The notes under the pieces were generated by a model, which searched no databases, was not told the origin of the DNA, and saw only the letters and a program-made list of their open reading frames with translations. The position numbers were made by a program, and so were the translations under genes. 64,000 bases of DNA, taken from positions 80,600 through 144,599 of the forward strand of contig MKWI01000013.1 in assembly GCA_001899715.1 (NCBI GenBank), read 5' to 3'. Origin of the DNA: Sphingobium sp. 66-54 (GTDB lineage: Bacteria; Pseudomonadota; Alphaproteobacteria; Sphingomonadales; Sphingomonadaceae). Below are positions 44,345 through 54,001 of the stretch, piece after piece. The number at the start of each line of letters is the position of its first letter. The stretch's first letter is position 1.

Positions 44345-44623
44345 CTAGGCGCCCGCCACGCCAAGCTTCCTGTCCAGGAAGGCGCGCAGATTGCCGAAGG
44401 TTTCGAAGATTTCGCCGTCGATATCGTCGTCGTCGATGACGATGCCGAGCCGATCCTCCAGATCGGTCAGCAAGGTGGCGACGGCCATCGAATCCAGCTC
44501 CGGCAACGCGCCGAACAGCGGCGTCTCGCCATCGAAGCCCGCGACCCGCGCGGCGGACAGGCCGAGCGCTTCGGCGAGGGACTGGCGCAGGGAAGTGTCG
44601 GCGTCAAACGCGCGTGCGCTCAT
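44345..44623 (-). CDS. acyl carrier protein (XrtA-cluster type)
   Basis: A 92-residue carrier protein with the phosphopantetheine serine in LPELDSMAVATLL and the acidic helix-III region VIDDDDIDGEIFETFGNL. It diverges from an acyl-CoA ligase 144 bp away. In exosortase A (EpsH/XrtA) clusters a stand-alone carrier, an acyl-CoA ligase and a PLP decarboxylase occur together, which is the reason for the label; the acyl group carried is unknown. Confidence 0.85.
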   Translation of the reverse strand: MSARAFDADTSLRQSLAEALGLSAARVAGFDGETPLFGALPELDSMAVATLLTDLEDRLGIVIDDDDIDGEIFETFGNLRAFLDRKLGVAGA

Positions 44624-44767
44624 AGGGGATCCATCGGCTGTGATGCGTATGGCGGCTGCGCCTAACCGGTTCGCCGGCATTTGGAAAGCGCAGAGAGGCG
44701 CCGGGCGAATGAGCGGTGAGGCGCACAAGCCGCTCACAAAGCCCGCCGGTCATGCTAAGGGCCGGTC

Positions 44768-46291
44768 ATGATCCCGCCGCTCGACCACCTCCCGCACCAT
44801 GGCGAACCGGGCGCGGTGGCGATCGCGGGCCGGTTCGGCACGGTCGATTTCGCCACGATGGAGGCGATGACCGGGCGGCTGGCGCATTGGTTGGCGGGGC
44901 AGGGTCTTCCGCCGGGGAGCCGGATTGCGGCATGGTTGCCAAAGGGCCTCGCCGCTGTGCTGCTGCCGCTGGCGGCGGCGCGGGCGGGGCATATCTATGT
45001 GCCCATCAACCCGCAACTCAAGCGCGCACAGGTGGTGCATATCCTCGCAGACAGCGATGCGGCGATGCTGGTCTCCGCCCCGGCGCGCTTCGAGACGCTG
45101 GCACCGGGTGATGCGGACGGCGTACGGCTGGTCGAGGAAAGCGCGCTCGATGCGGTGATGGCCGATGCGGGGGCGCCCATGCTACCGCCGAGCGCGGCCG
45201 ATCCCGATGCGCTGGTCGAGATCCTCTATACGTCCGGCTCAACCGGGCGGCCCAAGGGGGTGATGCTGAGCCACGCCAATCTCATGATCGGCGCCCGCTC
45301 GGTGGCGACCTATCTGGACCTGGCGCCGGATGACCGGACGCTCGCCATCCTGCCGCTCAGCTTCGATTATGGCCAGAGCCAGCTTTTCTCGACATGGTGG
45401 GCGGGCGGCTGCGTGGTGCCGCTCGATTATCTGCTGCCGCGCGACGTGGTGAAAACCGTGGCCGTGCAGCACATCACCACGCTGGCCGGGGTGCCGCCGC
45501 TCTGGGTGCAGCTTGCCGAGGCGGTCTGGCCGGCGGAGGCGACTGCCAGCCTGCGCCGCCTCACCAACAGCGGCGGCGCGCTCACCCGCCCGCTGATCGG
45601 GCGGATGCGGGCGGCGTTTCCAAGCGTGGACATCGTCGCCATGTATGGCCTCACCGAAGCGTTCCGCTCGACATGGCTGCCGCCCGCGCTGCTGGACGCG
45701 CACCCGGACAGCATCGGCCGGGCGATCCCCGATGCCGAGGTGCTGGTCGTCCGCCCGGACGGCACGCTGACGGCGGATGACGAGCCGGGCGAGTTGGTCC
45801 ATTGCGGCCCGCTGGTGGCGCAGGGCTATTGGCGCGACCCAGCGCGCACCGCCGCGCGCTTCCGCCCGGCGCCGGCGGCTTCGGCCTATGGCGGCACGGC
45901 GGTCTGGTCGGGCGATACGGTGGTGCGCGACGGCGAGGGGCTGCTGCGCTTCGTCGGGCGCGACGACGCGATGATAAAGAGCGCCGGCAACCGCATCTCG
46001 CCCAGCGAGATCGAGGAGGCGGCGGTGGCCGTCTCCGGCATAACCGAGGCGTGCGCGCTTGGGCGGCCGGATGAGCGGTTGGGGCAGGCCATCGTGCTGT
46101 TCGTGCGGCCGGACACGGCGCTGTGCGATAATGACGCCGGCATCGTGCTCGACCGGCTGCGCGCGGCGCTGCGCCAGAGCCTGCCCAATTTCATGCAGCC
46201 GGCCGATATCTTCATCCTCGCCGCGCTGCCGCGCACGCCCAACGGCAAGATCGACCGGGTGCGGCTGGCCGACATGGCGGGGGCCGCGTGA
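44768..46291 (+). CDS. AMP-forming acyl-CoA ligase, exosortase A-associated type
   Basis: A 507-residue ANL-superfamily enzyme that adenylates an acid and loads it on CoA or on the carrier protein encoded next door. It has the P-loop TSGSTGRPKGVMLSH, the YGLTEAFRSTWL motif, GDTVVRDGEGLLRFVGRDD and the C-terminal lysine in PNGKIDRVRL. The neighbouring PLP decarboxylase starts inside its stop codon (GTGA), giving the pairing seen in XrtA clusters. Confidence 0.88.
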   Translation: MIPPLDHLPHHGEPGAVAIAGRFGTVDFATMEAMTGRLAHWLAGQGLPPGSRIAAWLPKGLAAVLLPLAAARAGHIYVPINPQLKRAQVVHILADSDAAMLVSAPARFETLAPGDADGVRLVEESALDAVMADAGAPMLPPSAADPDALVEILYTSGSTGRPKGVMLSHANLMIGARSVATYLDLAPDDRTLAILPLSFDYGQSQLFSTWWAGGCVVPLDYLLPRDVVKTVAVQHITTLAGVPPLWVQLAEAVWPAEATASLRRLTNSGGALTRPLIGRMRAAFPSVDIVAMYGLTEAFRSTWLPPALLDAHPDSIGRAIPDAEVLVVRPDGTLTADDEPGELVHCGPLVAQGYWRDPARTAARFRPAPAASAYGGTAVWSGDTVVRDGEGLLRFVGRDDAMIKSAGNRISPSEIEEAAVAVSGITEACALGRPDERLGQAIVLFVRPDTALCDNDAGIVLDRLRAALRQSLPNFMQPADIFILAALPRTPNGKIDRVRLADMAGAA

Positions 46292-47538
46292 GCGCGAAGG
46301 TGAAGCCGATGGGGCCGATCCCGCCCGGTTTCGCGGCGGAGGAGGGCATGCTGCTGATCGGCGGACGAGGCGCCGCCGCGCTGGTCGACGAGGCGGGGGG
46401 CACGCCGGTCTTCGTCTATGATGCGGGCCTGATCCGCCAGCGCGTGGCGGCGCTGCGGGCGGCGCTGCCGGCGGCGGTGAGCCTGCATTATGCGATGAAG
46501 GCCAATCCCTTCCCGCCGCTGCTGGCGCTGATGGCGGGGTTGACCGACGGGTTCGACATTGCTTCGGTCGGGGAGCTGGCGCGGGCGCAGGCAGCGGGCG
46601 TGCCCGGCGCGCGGATCAGCTTTGCCGGGCCGGGCAAGCGGGATGACGAAATCGAGGCGGCGCTGTGGGCCGGGGTAACGCTCAACCTTGAATCGGAGGG
46701 TGAGGCGACGCGCGCGCTGGCTATTGCGGACCGGCTGGGCGTCCGCCCGCGCCTCGCCGTGCGGGTCAACCCGGACTTCGAGCTGAAGGGATCGGGCATG
46801 CGCATGGGCGGCGGCGCCAAGCCGTTCGGAGTCGACGCGGATCGTGCGGCGGCGCTGGCGCGGACGGTGATCGACGCGGGCGCGGAGTGGCGCGGCTGGC
46901 ATATCTTCGCCGGATCGCAGGCACTCGATGCGCAGGCGATCATCGCGGCGCAGGCGGAGACGGTGGCGCTGGCGGCGCGACTCTCCGATGCGGTCGGCGC
47001 CAGCCCGCCGCTGGTCAATCTCGGCGGCGGTTTCGGCGTGCCTTATTTCGCGGGTGATGCGCCTTTGGATGTCGCGGTCATCGGCGCGGCGTTGGGGGAG
47101 ACGCTGGTGCGGCGCCCGGCCGTGCTCGCCGACAGCAGGTTCGCGCTCGAACTCGGGCGGTATCTTGTGGCCGAGGCGGGCGTCTATCTCACCCGCGTGA
47201 TCGACGTGAAGCTGAGCCAGGGCGAGCGGTTCGCGGTGGTCGATGGCGGGTTGCATCATCAGCTCGCCGCCAGCGGCAATTTCGGCACGGTGGTGCGGCG
47301 CAATTATCCGGTCGCGCTCGCCAATCGCTTTGGTGCGCCGCCTGCCGCCGATCCGGTGACGGTGGTCGGCTGCCTGTGCACCCCGCTCGACCGACTGGCC
47401 GATGCGGTGGCGCTGCCGGCGGTGGCGCCGGGCGATCTGGTGGCGCTGTTCCTCGCCGGCGCTTATGGCGCGAACGCCAGCCCCGCCGCGTTTCTCGGCC
47501 ACGAGCCGGCGGTGGAGATGCTTGTCGGCAACGATTGA
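46288..47538 (+). CDS. PLP-dependent decarboxylase, exosortase A-associated type
   Basis: A 416-residue fold-III decarboxylase related to diaminopimelate/ornithine decarboxylases. The PLP lysine is in LHYAMKANPFPPLL; NLGGGFGVPY binds the phosphate; GRYLVAEAG and the catalytic cysteine region VGCLCTPLDRLAD follow. It starts at GTG overlapping the ligase stop. In XrtA clusters this gene accompanies the acyl-CoA ligase; the substrate is undefined, and a role in making a modified polysaccharide or lipid-linked product is inferred. Confidence 0.87.
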   Translation: MSAKVKPMGPIPPGFAAEEGMLLIGGRGAAALVDEAGGTPVFVYDAGLIRQRVAALRAALPAAVSLHYAMKANPFPPLLALMAGLTDGFDIASVGELARAQAAGVPGARISFAGPGKRDDEIEAALWAGVTLNLESEGEATRALAIADRLGVRPRLAVRVNPDFELKGSGMRMGGGAKPFGVDADRAAALARTVIDAGAEWRGWHIFAGSQALDAQAIIAAQAETVALAARLSDAVGASPPLVNLGGGFGVPYFAGDAPLDVAVIGAALGETLVRRPAVLADSRFALELGRYLVAEAGVYLTRVIDVKLSQGERFAVVDGGLHHQLAASGNFGTVVRRNYPVALANRFGAPPAADPVTVVGCLCTPLDRLADAVALPAVAPGDLVALFLAGAYGANASPAAFLGHEPAVEMLVGND

Positions 47539-47617
47539 GCGCATGCCCCCTTTTCGCGCGCCGCCAGTCCGTCCTATGGTTCGCCGCGTTGCCGCCGCCG
47601 ACTGGAGATGCCCGGAC

Positions 47618-48700
47618 ATGGATGCCCCTGATGACCGCCTGACCGGGCAGCCCTTCCAGCCCGTGCCGGACCCGCGCTTTTATTTCGAGAGCGCTACGCA
47701 CCGCAAGGCGATGTCCTATCTCGGCTATGGCTTGGCGCAGGGCGAGGGGTTCATCGTCATCACCGGCGAGAGCGGGGTCGGCAAGTCCATGCTGGTCGAC
47801 CGGTTGATGGCGACGATCGATTCGCGGCGGCTGGTGGCGGTGAAGCTGGTCGCGACGCGGGCCGAGGGTGAGGACATGCTGCGGCTGACCGCCCGCGCGT
47901 TCGGTCTCCCCGACGATGGCGGGATGGACGCCCTGCGCGACCGCATCGAATCAGCCTTGCGCGAGCAGGCGCGGGCCGGGCGGCGGGCGCTGCTGATCGT
48001 CGACGAGGCGCAGGCACTCGGCGTGACGGCGCTGGAGGAATTGCGGCTGCTGGGCACCGTCCAGCTTGGCGGGCAGCCATTGTTGCAGATTTTCCTGCTC
48101 GCCCAGCCGGCGTTCCGCGAGCGGCTGGAAGGGTCGCGCGCGCTGGAGCAGGTGCGCCAGCGCGTGATCGCGACCTGCCATCTGGAGCCGATGCAGGCGG
48201 ACGAGATCGGCCCCTATGTCGAGCACCGCCTCGCCATTGCCGGCTGGCGCGATACGCCGCGCGTCACACCGCAAGCCTATGCGCGGCTGGCGGAGGCGAG
48301 CGGCGGCGTGCCGGGCCGGGTGAACGCGCTGATGCGGCGCCTGCTGGCGCAGGGCGCGGAGGTGATCGACGAGGAGACCATCGCGGCGGCGGCTGAGGGC
48401 GATCCGGCCGGCAAGGTGCTGGACCTGACGCTGATCGAGAGCGTGGCGGGGCGTGCGGAGATGGCGGGCCTGCGCTCGCTACAGGATGAAGTGCGCGCGC
48501 TGGGCACCATGCTCGCCGGTGCGCAGGCTGCGCGGCCGACACCGCAGGCGCAGGAAATCGCCGAGCTGCGGGCGCGGATGGAGCGGGTCGAGGCGCGGTT
48601 GGAGGAGCAGGACGAGGTCCTGCGGCGCATCCTCGCCAAGCTGCTCGAATGGGTCGAGCGCGACGAGCGCAACGGCCCGTTCGCGAGCCGCGTCGCCTGA
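47618..48700 (+). CDS. AAA ATPase of the XrtA/GspA type
   Basis: A 360-residue ATPase. It opens with PFQPVPDPRFYFESATHRKA and YGLAQGEGFIVITGESGVGK (Walker A), and has LLIVDEAQALG (Walker B) and a sensor region, the pattern of ExeA/GspA-like ATPases placed next to exosortase A genes. The C-terminal third (about 300-350) is coiled-coil (ELRARMERVEARLEEQDEVL). It follows the decarboxylase by 79 bases. No exosortase gene is visible in the window. Confidence 0.83.
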   Translation: MDAPDDRLTGQPFQPVPDPRFYFESATHRKAMSYLGYGLAQGEGFIVITGESGVGKSMLVDRLMATIDSRRLVAVKLVATRAEGEDMLRLTARAFGLPDDGGMDALRDRIESALREQARAGRRALLIVDEAQALGVTALEELRLLGTVQLGGQPLLQIFLLAQPAFRERLEGSRALEQVRQRVIATCHLEPMQADEIGPYVEHRLAIAGWRDTPRVTPQAYARLAEASGGVPGRVNALMRRLLAQGAEVIDEETIAAAAEGDPAGKVLDLTLIESVAGRAEMAGLRSLQDEVRALGTMLAGAQAARPTPQAQEIAELRARMERVEARLEEQDEVLRRILAKLLEWVERDERNGPFASRVA

Positions 48701-48760
48701 GGGGCGGGCGGCAGAGGGGTTTTCAGCCCCCGGTTAGCTTGTCCGTATGAGATGGGATCA

Positions 48761-48784
48761 GTGCTCCTGCGCAGGCAGGAGAAC
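48761..48784. repeat. dispersed palindromic repeat, single copy
   Basis: GTGCTCCTGCGCAGGCAGGAGAAC, matching the family arm at 26599 in 20 of 24 positions. It sits between the convergent ATPase and truA genes. Confidence 0.75.
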
Positions 48785-48796
48785 GGCCTCGGCTCC

Positions 48797-49543
48797 TTAC
48801 TCCCCCGGATAGATTGCCCGCACGAAATAGAGGCCATCCGGCGGCGCATTGTGGCCGAGCGCCGTGCGGTTGCGGGCGTCGAGCGCGGCCTTCATGGCCG
48901 CCACCGCCCATGTCCCCGTGCCGACCAGCGCGAGGCAGCCGACCATCGAGCGCACCTGATGATGGAGGAAGCTGCGTGCCTCGGCGTGGATGGCGATCCG
49001 CTCGCCGGTGCGCACCACGTCGAGCCGGTCGAGCGTGCGCAGCGGGCTGTCCGCCTGACACTGGGCCGAGCGGAAGGTGGTGAAATCATGCTTGCCGATG
49101 AGATATTGCGCGGCCTCGTGCATCGCGTCCGCATCCAGCCGCTGCGGCACCCGCCAGACCAGCCCCTGCTCGAAGGTGAGCGGCGCGCGGCGGTTGAGGA
49201 TGCGATATTCATAAACGCGGCCGCGGCAGGAGAAGCGGGCGTGCCAGTCCTCCGCCACCGCCTCGCAACCGATGATCGCGATCGGCTCCGGGCGGAGATG
49301 CGCGTTCAGGGCTTCCATCAGCCGGAAAGGCGAGATCGCCTTGGCGAGATCGACATGGGCGCGCATGGCGAGGGCGTGGACGCCGGCATCGGTGCGGCCG
49401 GCGCAGTGGATGACCGGCGCCTCCCCGACGATCCGCCCCAGCGCTTCCTCGATATGCTGTTGCACGCTCGGGCCGTGCGCCTGCCGCTGCCAGCCCATAT
49501 AGGGCCGGCCATCATATTCGACGGTGAGGGCGAAGCGGGTCAT
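48797..49543 (-). CDS. truA: tRNA pseudouridine(38-40) synthase
   Basis: A 248-residue Tru[20 protein letters not shown] at the start, the catalytic aspartate in [13 protein letters not shown], and [11 protein letters not shown] near the C-terminus. It modifies U38-U40 in tRNA anticodon arms. It lies 11 bases after fmt on the same strand, so the two are co-transcribed. The frame is open far upstream, but only as a shadow of fmt. Confidence 0.96.
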   Translation of the reverse strand: MTRFALTVEYDGRPYMGWQRQAHGPSVQQHIEEALGRIVGEAPVIHCAGRTDAGVHALAMRAHVDLAKAISPFRLMEALNAHLRPEPIAIIGCEAVAEDWHARFSCRGRVYEYRILNRRAPLTFEQGLVWRVPQRLDADAMHEAAQYLIGKHDFTTFRSAQCQADSPLRTLDRLDVVRTGERIAIHAEARSFLHHQVRSMVGCLALVGTGTWAVAAMKAALDARNRTALGHNAPPDGLYFVRAIYPGE

Positions 49544-49554
49544 GGTCCCGGCCG

Positions 49555-50466
49555 TCAGGCGTCGAAGCGCGTGCCGGCGGGCATAGCGAAGCCGCGCAGC
49601 AGATCGGCGGGGCTCATCGCGCCCTTGCCGGCGCGCTGGACGAGGGTGGGGCGCAGCGCCCCCTGCGCACCGCAGCCGATCAGCAGTGCATCGTCGAGGA
49701 TCAGGCCGGACTCGCCGGGTTGCGGCTCGATGGCGGCGGCGAGGATGCGGATGCGCTCGCCTTTGTAGCTCGCCCAGGCGCCCGGCGCGGGGTTGAAGGC
49801 GCGCACCTGCCGCTCGGCCGCCTGCGGCCCGGCAGCGAAGGCGATGCGGCTCTCCGCCTTGTCGATCTTGTCGGCATAAGTGACGCCGTCCTCCGGCTGG
49901 ATGACCGGCGGATAGGCGCCGATGTCGGCCAGCACGCGCGCCATCAGCGCGGCGCCGGTCTGGGCCAGTTCGTCGGTGAGCTGGCCGGCGGTCTTGCCGT
50001 CGAGGGGGGTGCGGTCCACCGCCAGCATCGGGCCGGTGTCCAGCCCCTTGCCCATCGCCATGATGGTGATGCCGGTCTCCGCATCTCCGGCGAGAATCGC
50101 GCGCTGGATCGGCGCCGCGCCCCGCCAGCGCGGCAGCAGCGAGGCGTGGACGTTGAGGCAGCCGAGGCGCGGGGCGTGGAGGATCGGCAGCGGCAGAATG
50201 AGGCCATAGGCGGCGACCACCGCCACATCGGCATCGAGATCGTCGAACGCGGCCTGCTCGGCTTCGTCGCGCAGGGTCAGGGGCGTGCGCACCGGCAAGC
50301 CGAGCGCCTCTGCGCGCGCCTGCACCGGACTGGGGCGTGGAGCCTTGCCGCGCCCGGCGGGGCGCGGCGGCTGGGTATAGACCGCCGCGATATCGTGCCC
50401 CGCCGCGACCAGCGCGTCGAGCGTCGGCACCGCGAAATCGGGCGTCCCCATGAAGATGATCCGCAT
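49555..50466 (-). CDS. fmt: methionyl-tRNA formyltransferase
   Basis: A 303-residue enzyme that formylates Met-tRNA(fMet). [18 protein letters not shown], the folate-binding [20 protein letters not shown] with the catalytic Asn-His, and GLDTGPML are diagnostic. It diverges from recR and pairs functionally with def, which lies 1.5 kb away on the other strand. Confidence 0.97.
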   Translation of the reverse strand: MRIIFMGTPDFAVPTLDALVAAGHDIAAVYTQPPRPAGRGKAPRPSPVQARAEALGLPVRTPLTLRDEAEQAAFDDLDADVAVVAAYGLILPLPILHAPRLGCLNVHASLLPRWRGAAPIQRAILAGDAETGITIMAMGKGLDTGPMLAVDRTPLDGKTAGQLTDELAQTGAALMARVLADIGAYPPVIQPEDGVTYADKIDKAESRIAFAAGPQAAERQVRAFNPAPGAWASYKGERIRILAAAIEPQPGESGLILDDALLIGCGAQGALRPTLVQRAGKGAMSPADLLRGFAMPAGTRFDA

Positions 50467-50519
50467 GGCCGCTCTCTGAAACGCTTGTCACCCCCGAGCG
50501 CAAGCCCTTATTTGAAGCC

Positions 50520-51116
50520 ATGTCCTCGCCCGAGATCGAAACACTCACCCAGGCGCTCGCCCGCCTGCCCGGCCTAGGCCCGCGCTCGGCGCGGCGCGCG
50601 GTGCTGCATCTGCTGCAACGGCGCGACGCGGCGCTGGTGCCGCTGCTCCGCGCGCTGGAGAGCGTGAACGAGCGGATGGTGCATTGCGGCATCTGCGGCA
50701 ATGTCGACACGGTCGATCCCTGCGCAATCTGCACCGACCCCCGGCGCGATGCGCGCGCCCTCTGCGTGGTCGAGGATGTCGCGGACCTGTGGGCGCTGGA
50801 CAAATCGCGCCTGTTCCCGGGCCGCTTCCATGTGCTGGGCGGGCGCCTCTCCGCACTGGATGGGGTGCGGCCGGAGGATCTCGCCATCGCACCGCTGGTC
50901 TCGCGTGTCGCGGCCGGCGGCATCGACGAGGTGGTGCTGGCGATGAATGCCACGCTGGAGGGGCAGACCACCGCCCACTACATTGCCGAGCGACTGGAGG
51001 CCTATCCGGTGCGCCTCACCCAATTGGCGCATGGCGTGCCGGTGGGGGGCGAGCTGGACTATCTGGACGAGGGCACGCTGGCGCAGGCCCTGCGCGCGCG
51101 GCGGCCGATCGGCTGA
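50520..51116 (+). CDS. recR: recombination mediator protein RecR
   Basis: A 198-residue RecR: helix-hairpin-helix [20 protein letters not shown], zinc finger [16 protein letters not shown], and a Toprim domain beginning [14 protein letters not shown]. It works with RecFO in gap repair. Its stop overlaps the next gene's ATG by one base. Confidence 0.97.
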   Translation: MSSPEIETLTQALARLPGLGPRSARRAVLHLLQRRDAALVPLLRALESVNERMVHCGICGNVDTVDPCAICTDPRRDARALCVVEDVADLWALDKSRLFPGRFHVLGGRLSALDGVRPEDLAIAPLVSRVAAGGIDEVVLAMNATLEGQTTAHYIAERLEAYPVRLTQLAHGVPVGGELDYLDEGTLAQALRARRPIG

Positions 51117-51853
51117 TGAGGTGGGGGATTCTCATCGGGCGGCTGCTGTCGCTGCCGGCGGCGTTTCTTGGCCTTGCCAACACGGGTGGCGCGCTGACCA
51201 TCGCGGAGCTGGAAAGCAACGACGCCGCGCGGACTGCCGCCCGGCTGCTACCGCCGGAGATGGCGGAGAAGGTGGTCAGCCGCGAGATACTCGATCCCTA
51301 TCTGGCCAAGGGACCGCCGGCGGGCGTGCGCTTCCTGAGCCGGGCCGAGGCGGTGGGGACGCATCTGTGCGGGCGGAGCGTCTATCATGTCGCGCTGCAT
51401 CTGGCGGCCGATGGCGATGGCGCGCCGATCGCGGACAGTCTGGAGGCTGCATCCGCGCCGGTCGAACAGGTGCAGATCGCCTATGCCGGGCGTTGCGAGG
51501 CGCTGGACCTGCGCTATGCGGCCGTCCAGTCGGCAACGCTCGCCGATGCCGCCGCGCTGATGCAAGGTCTGGCGGCGCTTCAGGTCACGGCCAAAGCCGG
51601 GCAGACGCCATCTGCTCGACTCAGTTGCCGATCCGATATCTCCGAGACAGCTTGCGCCCCCAGCCCGGCCGCGGTCCTCGCGCGGTTGCCGCTCGATGCG
51701 GCGTCTATCGTCGAGGGGCGGGGGGCTTCCGCCTGGCGCGTGGTGATTGCGGACCTTCCGCCCGGCAGTCCGGTCTGGGAGATCACGCTGGATGGTCCCG
51801 CCGATGCGCTCCAGATGGTCGCGTTGCATCGGAGCGTGCCGGCGCCGTTCTGA
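51116..51853 (+). CDS. hypothetical exported protein between recR and def
   Basis: A 245-residue protein coupled to recR by a TGATG overlap. The N-terminus (LIGRLLSLPAAFLGLANTGGA) looks like a signal peptide or anchor. The rest is alternating hydrophilic sequence with four cysteines (THLCGRS, AGRCEALD, LSCRSD, ETACAP) that could form disulfides in the periplasm. I do not recognise a family. Codon use matches neighbours, and the operon position supports a real gene. Confidence 0.7.
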   Translation: MRWGILIGRLLSLPAAFLGLANTGGALTIAELESNDAARTAARLLPPEMAEKVVSREILDPYLAKGPPAGVRFLSRAEAVGTHLCGRSVYHVALHLAADGDGAPIADSLEAASAPVEQVQIAYAGRCEALDLRYAAVQSATLADAAALMQGLAALQVTAKAGQTPSARLSCRSDISETACAPSPAAVLARLPLDAASIVEGRGASAWRVVIADLPPGSPVWEITLDGPADALQMVALHRSVPAPF

Positions 51854-51931
51854 GCCGCTCGATCAGCCTGATCGGAACAAAGCGCCAACACGGTTCTTGA
51901 TCTGCGGCGCGCGCTTCCATATCTCCGTGCC

Positions 51932-52462
51932 ATGGCCATTCGACCGATCATCGAGACCCCGCATCCGCTGCTGCGGACCATTTCGACGCCCGTCGAGGCG
52001 ATCGACGACGCGTTGCAGACGCTGATCGACGACATGTTCGAGACCATGTATGCCGCGCCCGGTATCGGCCTGGCCGCGATCCAGGTGGGCGTGCCCAAGC
52101 GCGTGCTGGTCATCGACTTGCAGGAGCCGGAATCGGACGAGGAAGACGCGCCGCCGGTCAAAAACCCGCTGGTGTTCATCAACCCGCAGATTCTCGAAGG
52201 CTCGGCCGATCTGTCGGTCTATAATGAGGGCTGCCTCTCCGTGCCCGACCAATATGCCGAGGTCGAGCGCCCGTCGCGCATCCGCGCAAGCTGGATGGAC
52301 CGGCACGGCCGCATCCACGAGGAGGAGCTGGAAGGGCTGCTCGCCACCTGCCTCCAGCACGAGATGGACCATCTCGAAGGCATATTATTCATCGACCATC
52401 TCTCGCGCCTGAAGCGCGACATGGTGCTCAAGAAACTGGCCAAGGCGCGCAAGGCGGCGTGA
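51932..52462 (+). CDS. def: peptide deformylase
   Basis: A 176-residue iron/zinc hydrolase removing the N-terminal formyl group. All three motifs are intact: GIGLAAIQVG, EGCLSVP with the metal cysteine, and QHEMDHLEG with both metal histidines. Short acidic insertion EPESDEEDAPPVKN is common in alphaproteobacterial Def. Confidence 0.98.
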   Translation: MAIRPIIETPHPLLRTISTPVEAIDDALQTLIDDMFETMYAAPGIGLAAIQVGVPKRVLVIDLQEPESDEEDAPPVKNPLVFINPQILEGSADLSVYNEGCLSVPDQYAEVERPSRIRASWMDRHGRIHEEELEGLLATCLQHEMDHLEGILFIDHLSRLKRDMVLKKLAKARKAA

Positions 52463-52495
52463 TGGGCCGGCTATTGCCGGGCTGATCTCGTTCAT

Positions 52496-52572
52496 GTGCT
52501 CCGGCGAAGGCAGGAGTCCAGGGCGACAAGGAACCGCGGCTGGTCCATAGGCTCCTGCCTTCGTGGGAGCAC
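52496..52572. repeat. dispersed palindromic repeat, inverted pair (BIME-like)
   Basis: GTGCTCCGGCGAAGGCAGGAG and its inverted partner GGCTCCTGCCTTCGTGGGAGCAC flank a 30-bp spacer. Same unit size (77 bp) as at 26599-26675. It lies between convergent def and gltA. Confidence 0.82.
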
Positions 52573-52637
52573 GTCCTTCAATTTCGTTTTAAGTTTACTC
52601 GCTAACATACGGGGACACGGCTGTAATTCGCCGAAAC

Positions 52638-52677
52638 GGAAAAGGGACGACAACCGTTTCCGGTGTCGCCCCTTTCC
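52638..52677 (-). terminator. intrinsic terminator of gltA
   Basis: On the gltA strand a long stem (GGAAAGGGGCGAC with GTCGTCCCTTTTCC) continues into ACCG-GAAA-CGGT, a GNRA tetraloop, with one bulged base. It lies 22 bases past the stop codon. Confidence 0.85.
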
Positions 52678-52699
52678 TATCCCTCAGAGCTGATCGCGC

Positions 52700-53971
52700 T
52701 CAGCGCTGGCCGATCGGCACATAATCGCGCTGCGTCGGGCCGGTGTAGAGCTGACGCGGGCGGCCGATCTTTTGCTCGGGATCGGAGATCATCTCGTTCC
52801 ATTGCGCCACCCAGCCGACGGTGCGGGCGAGAGCAAAGAGCACGGTGAACATATCGGTCGGGAAGCCCATCGCCGAAAGGATGATGCCCGAGTAGAAATC
52901 GACATTCGGGTAGAGCTTCTTCTCGACGAAATAGTCATCGTGCAGCGCGATCTGCTCCAGTTCGCGGGCGACGTCGAAGATCGGGTCGTCGACGCCCATG
53001 ACTTCCAGCACTTCCTTGGCGGTGGCCTGCATGACCTTCGCGCGCGGATCGTAATTCTTGTAGACCCGGTGGCCGAAGCCCATCAGGCGGAACGGATCGT
53101 CCTTGTTCTTGGCGCGGGCGATATAGGCCGGGATGCGCTCGGGCGGCATGTTGAGCGCGGCCTCGTTGGCGCCGCCATGCGCGGGACCCCACAGGCAGGC
53201 GATGCCCGCCGCGATGCACGCGAACGGATTGGCGCCCGACGAGCCGGCGAGGCGGACGGTCGAGGTCGAGGCGTTCTGCTCATGGTCGGCATGGAGGATG
53301 AAGATCTTGTCCATCGCCCGCTCCAGCACGGGGTCGACCACATAATCCTCGGCCGGCACGGAGAAGCACATGCGCAGGAAATTAGCGGTGTAGCTCAAGT
53401 CGTTGCGCGGATAGACGAACGGCTGGCCCAGCGAATATTTGTAGGCCATCGCTGCCAGCGTCGGCATCTTGGCGACGAGACGGTGGCTCGCGACCATGCG
53501 CTGGTAAGGATCGGTGATATCCGTCGAATCATGGTAGAAAGCAGAGAGCGCGCCAACCACGCCGCACATCACGGACATGGGGTGCGCATCGCGCCGGAAA
53601 CCGCGCAGGAAGGCCGTAAGCTGCTCATGCACCATGGTGTGGCGCGTGATCGTATTCTCGAACTTGGTGAATTCCTCGCGAGTGGGCAGCTCGCCGCGCA
53701 GCAGCAGATAGGCCACTTCCATGAAGGTCGACTGCTCGGCGAGCTGGCTGATCGGATAGCCGCGATGGAGCAGCACGCCCGCGTCGCCGTCAATATAGGT
53801 CAGCGCCGAGTCGCAGCTCGCAGTGGAGGTGAAGCCGGGATCGTAGGTGAACAGGCCGGTGGTGGCGTAAAGTTTGCGGATGTCGATGACCCGAGGGCCG
53901 ACCGAGCCGTTGAGAATGCTGTAGTCCAGCTCTTTGCCGTCAATTGTCAGCTTCGCTTTGCTGTCGCTCAT
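52700..53971 (-). CDS. gltA: citrate synthase
   Basis: A 423-residue type II (Gram-negative) citrate synthase, condensing oxaloacetate and acetyl-CoA. Catalytic regions are intact: [48 protein letters not shown] and the aspartate in [10 protein letters not shown]. It begins [14 protein letters not shown]. It lies 30 bases downstream of gltX on the same strand. Confidence 0.98.
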   Translation of the reverse strand: MSDSKAKLTIDGKELDYSILNGSVGPRVIDIRKLYATTGLFTYDPGFTSTASCDSALTYIDGDAGVLLHRGYPISQLAEQSTFMEVAYLLLRGELPTREEFTKFENTITRHTMVHEQLTAFLRGFRRDAHPMSVMCGVVGALSAFYHDSTDITDPYQRMVASHRLVAKMPTLAAMAYKYSLGQPFVYPRNDLSYTANFLRMCFSVPAEDYVVDPVLERAMDKIFILHADHEQNASTSTVRLAGSSGANPFACIAAGIACLWGPAHGGANEAALNMPPERIPAYIARAKNKDDPFRLMGFGHRVYKNYDPRAKVMQATAKEVLEVMGVDDPIFDVARELEQIALHDDYFVEKKLYPNVDFYSGIILSAMGFPTDMFTVLFALARTVGWVAQWNEMISDPEQKIGRPRQLYTGPTQRDYVPIGQR

Positions 53972-54001
53972 GCGCGTGTCCCTATATTCTATGCGGCCCG
54001 T

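Noticed and set aside
48797..50971. A 724-codon minus-strand frame across truA, fmt and recR
   Set aside because: Only the truA part is genuine; the rest is an out-of-frame reading of fmt and antisense of recR.
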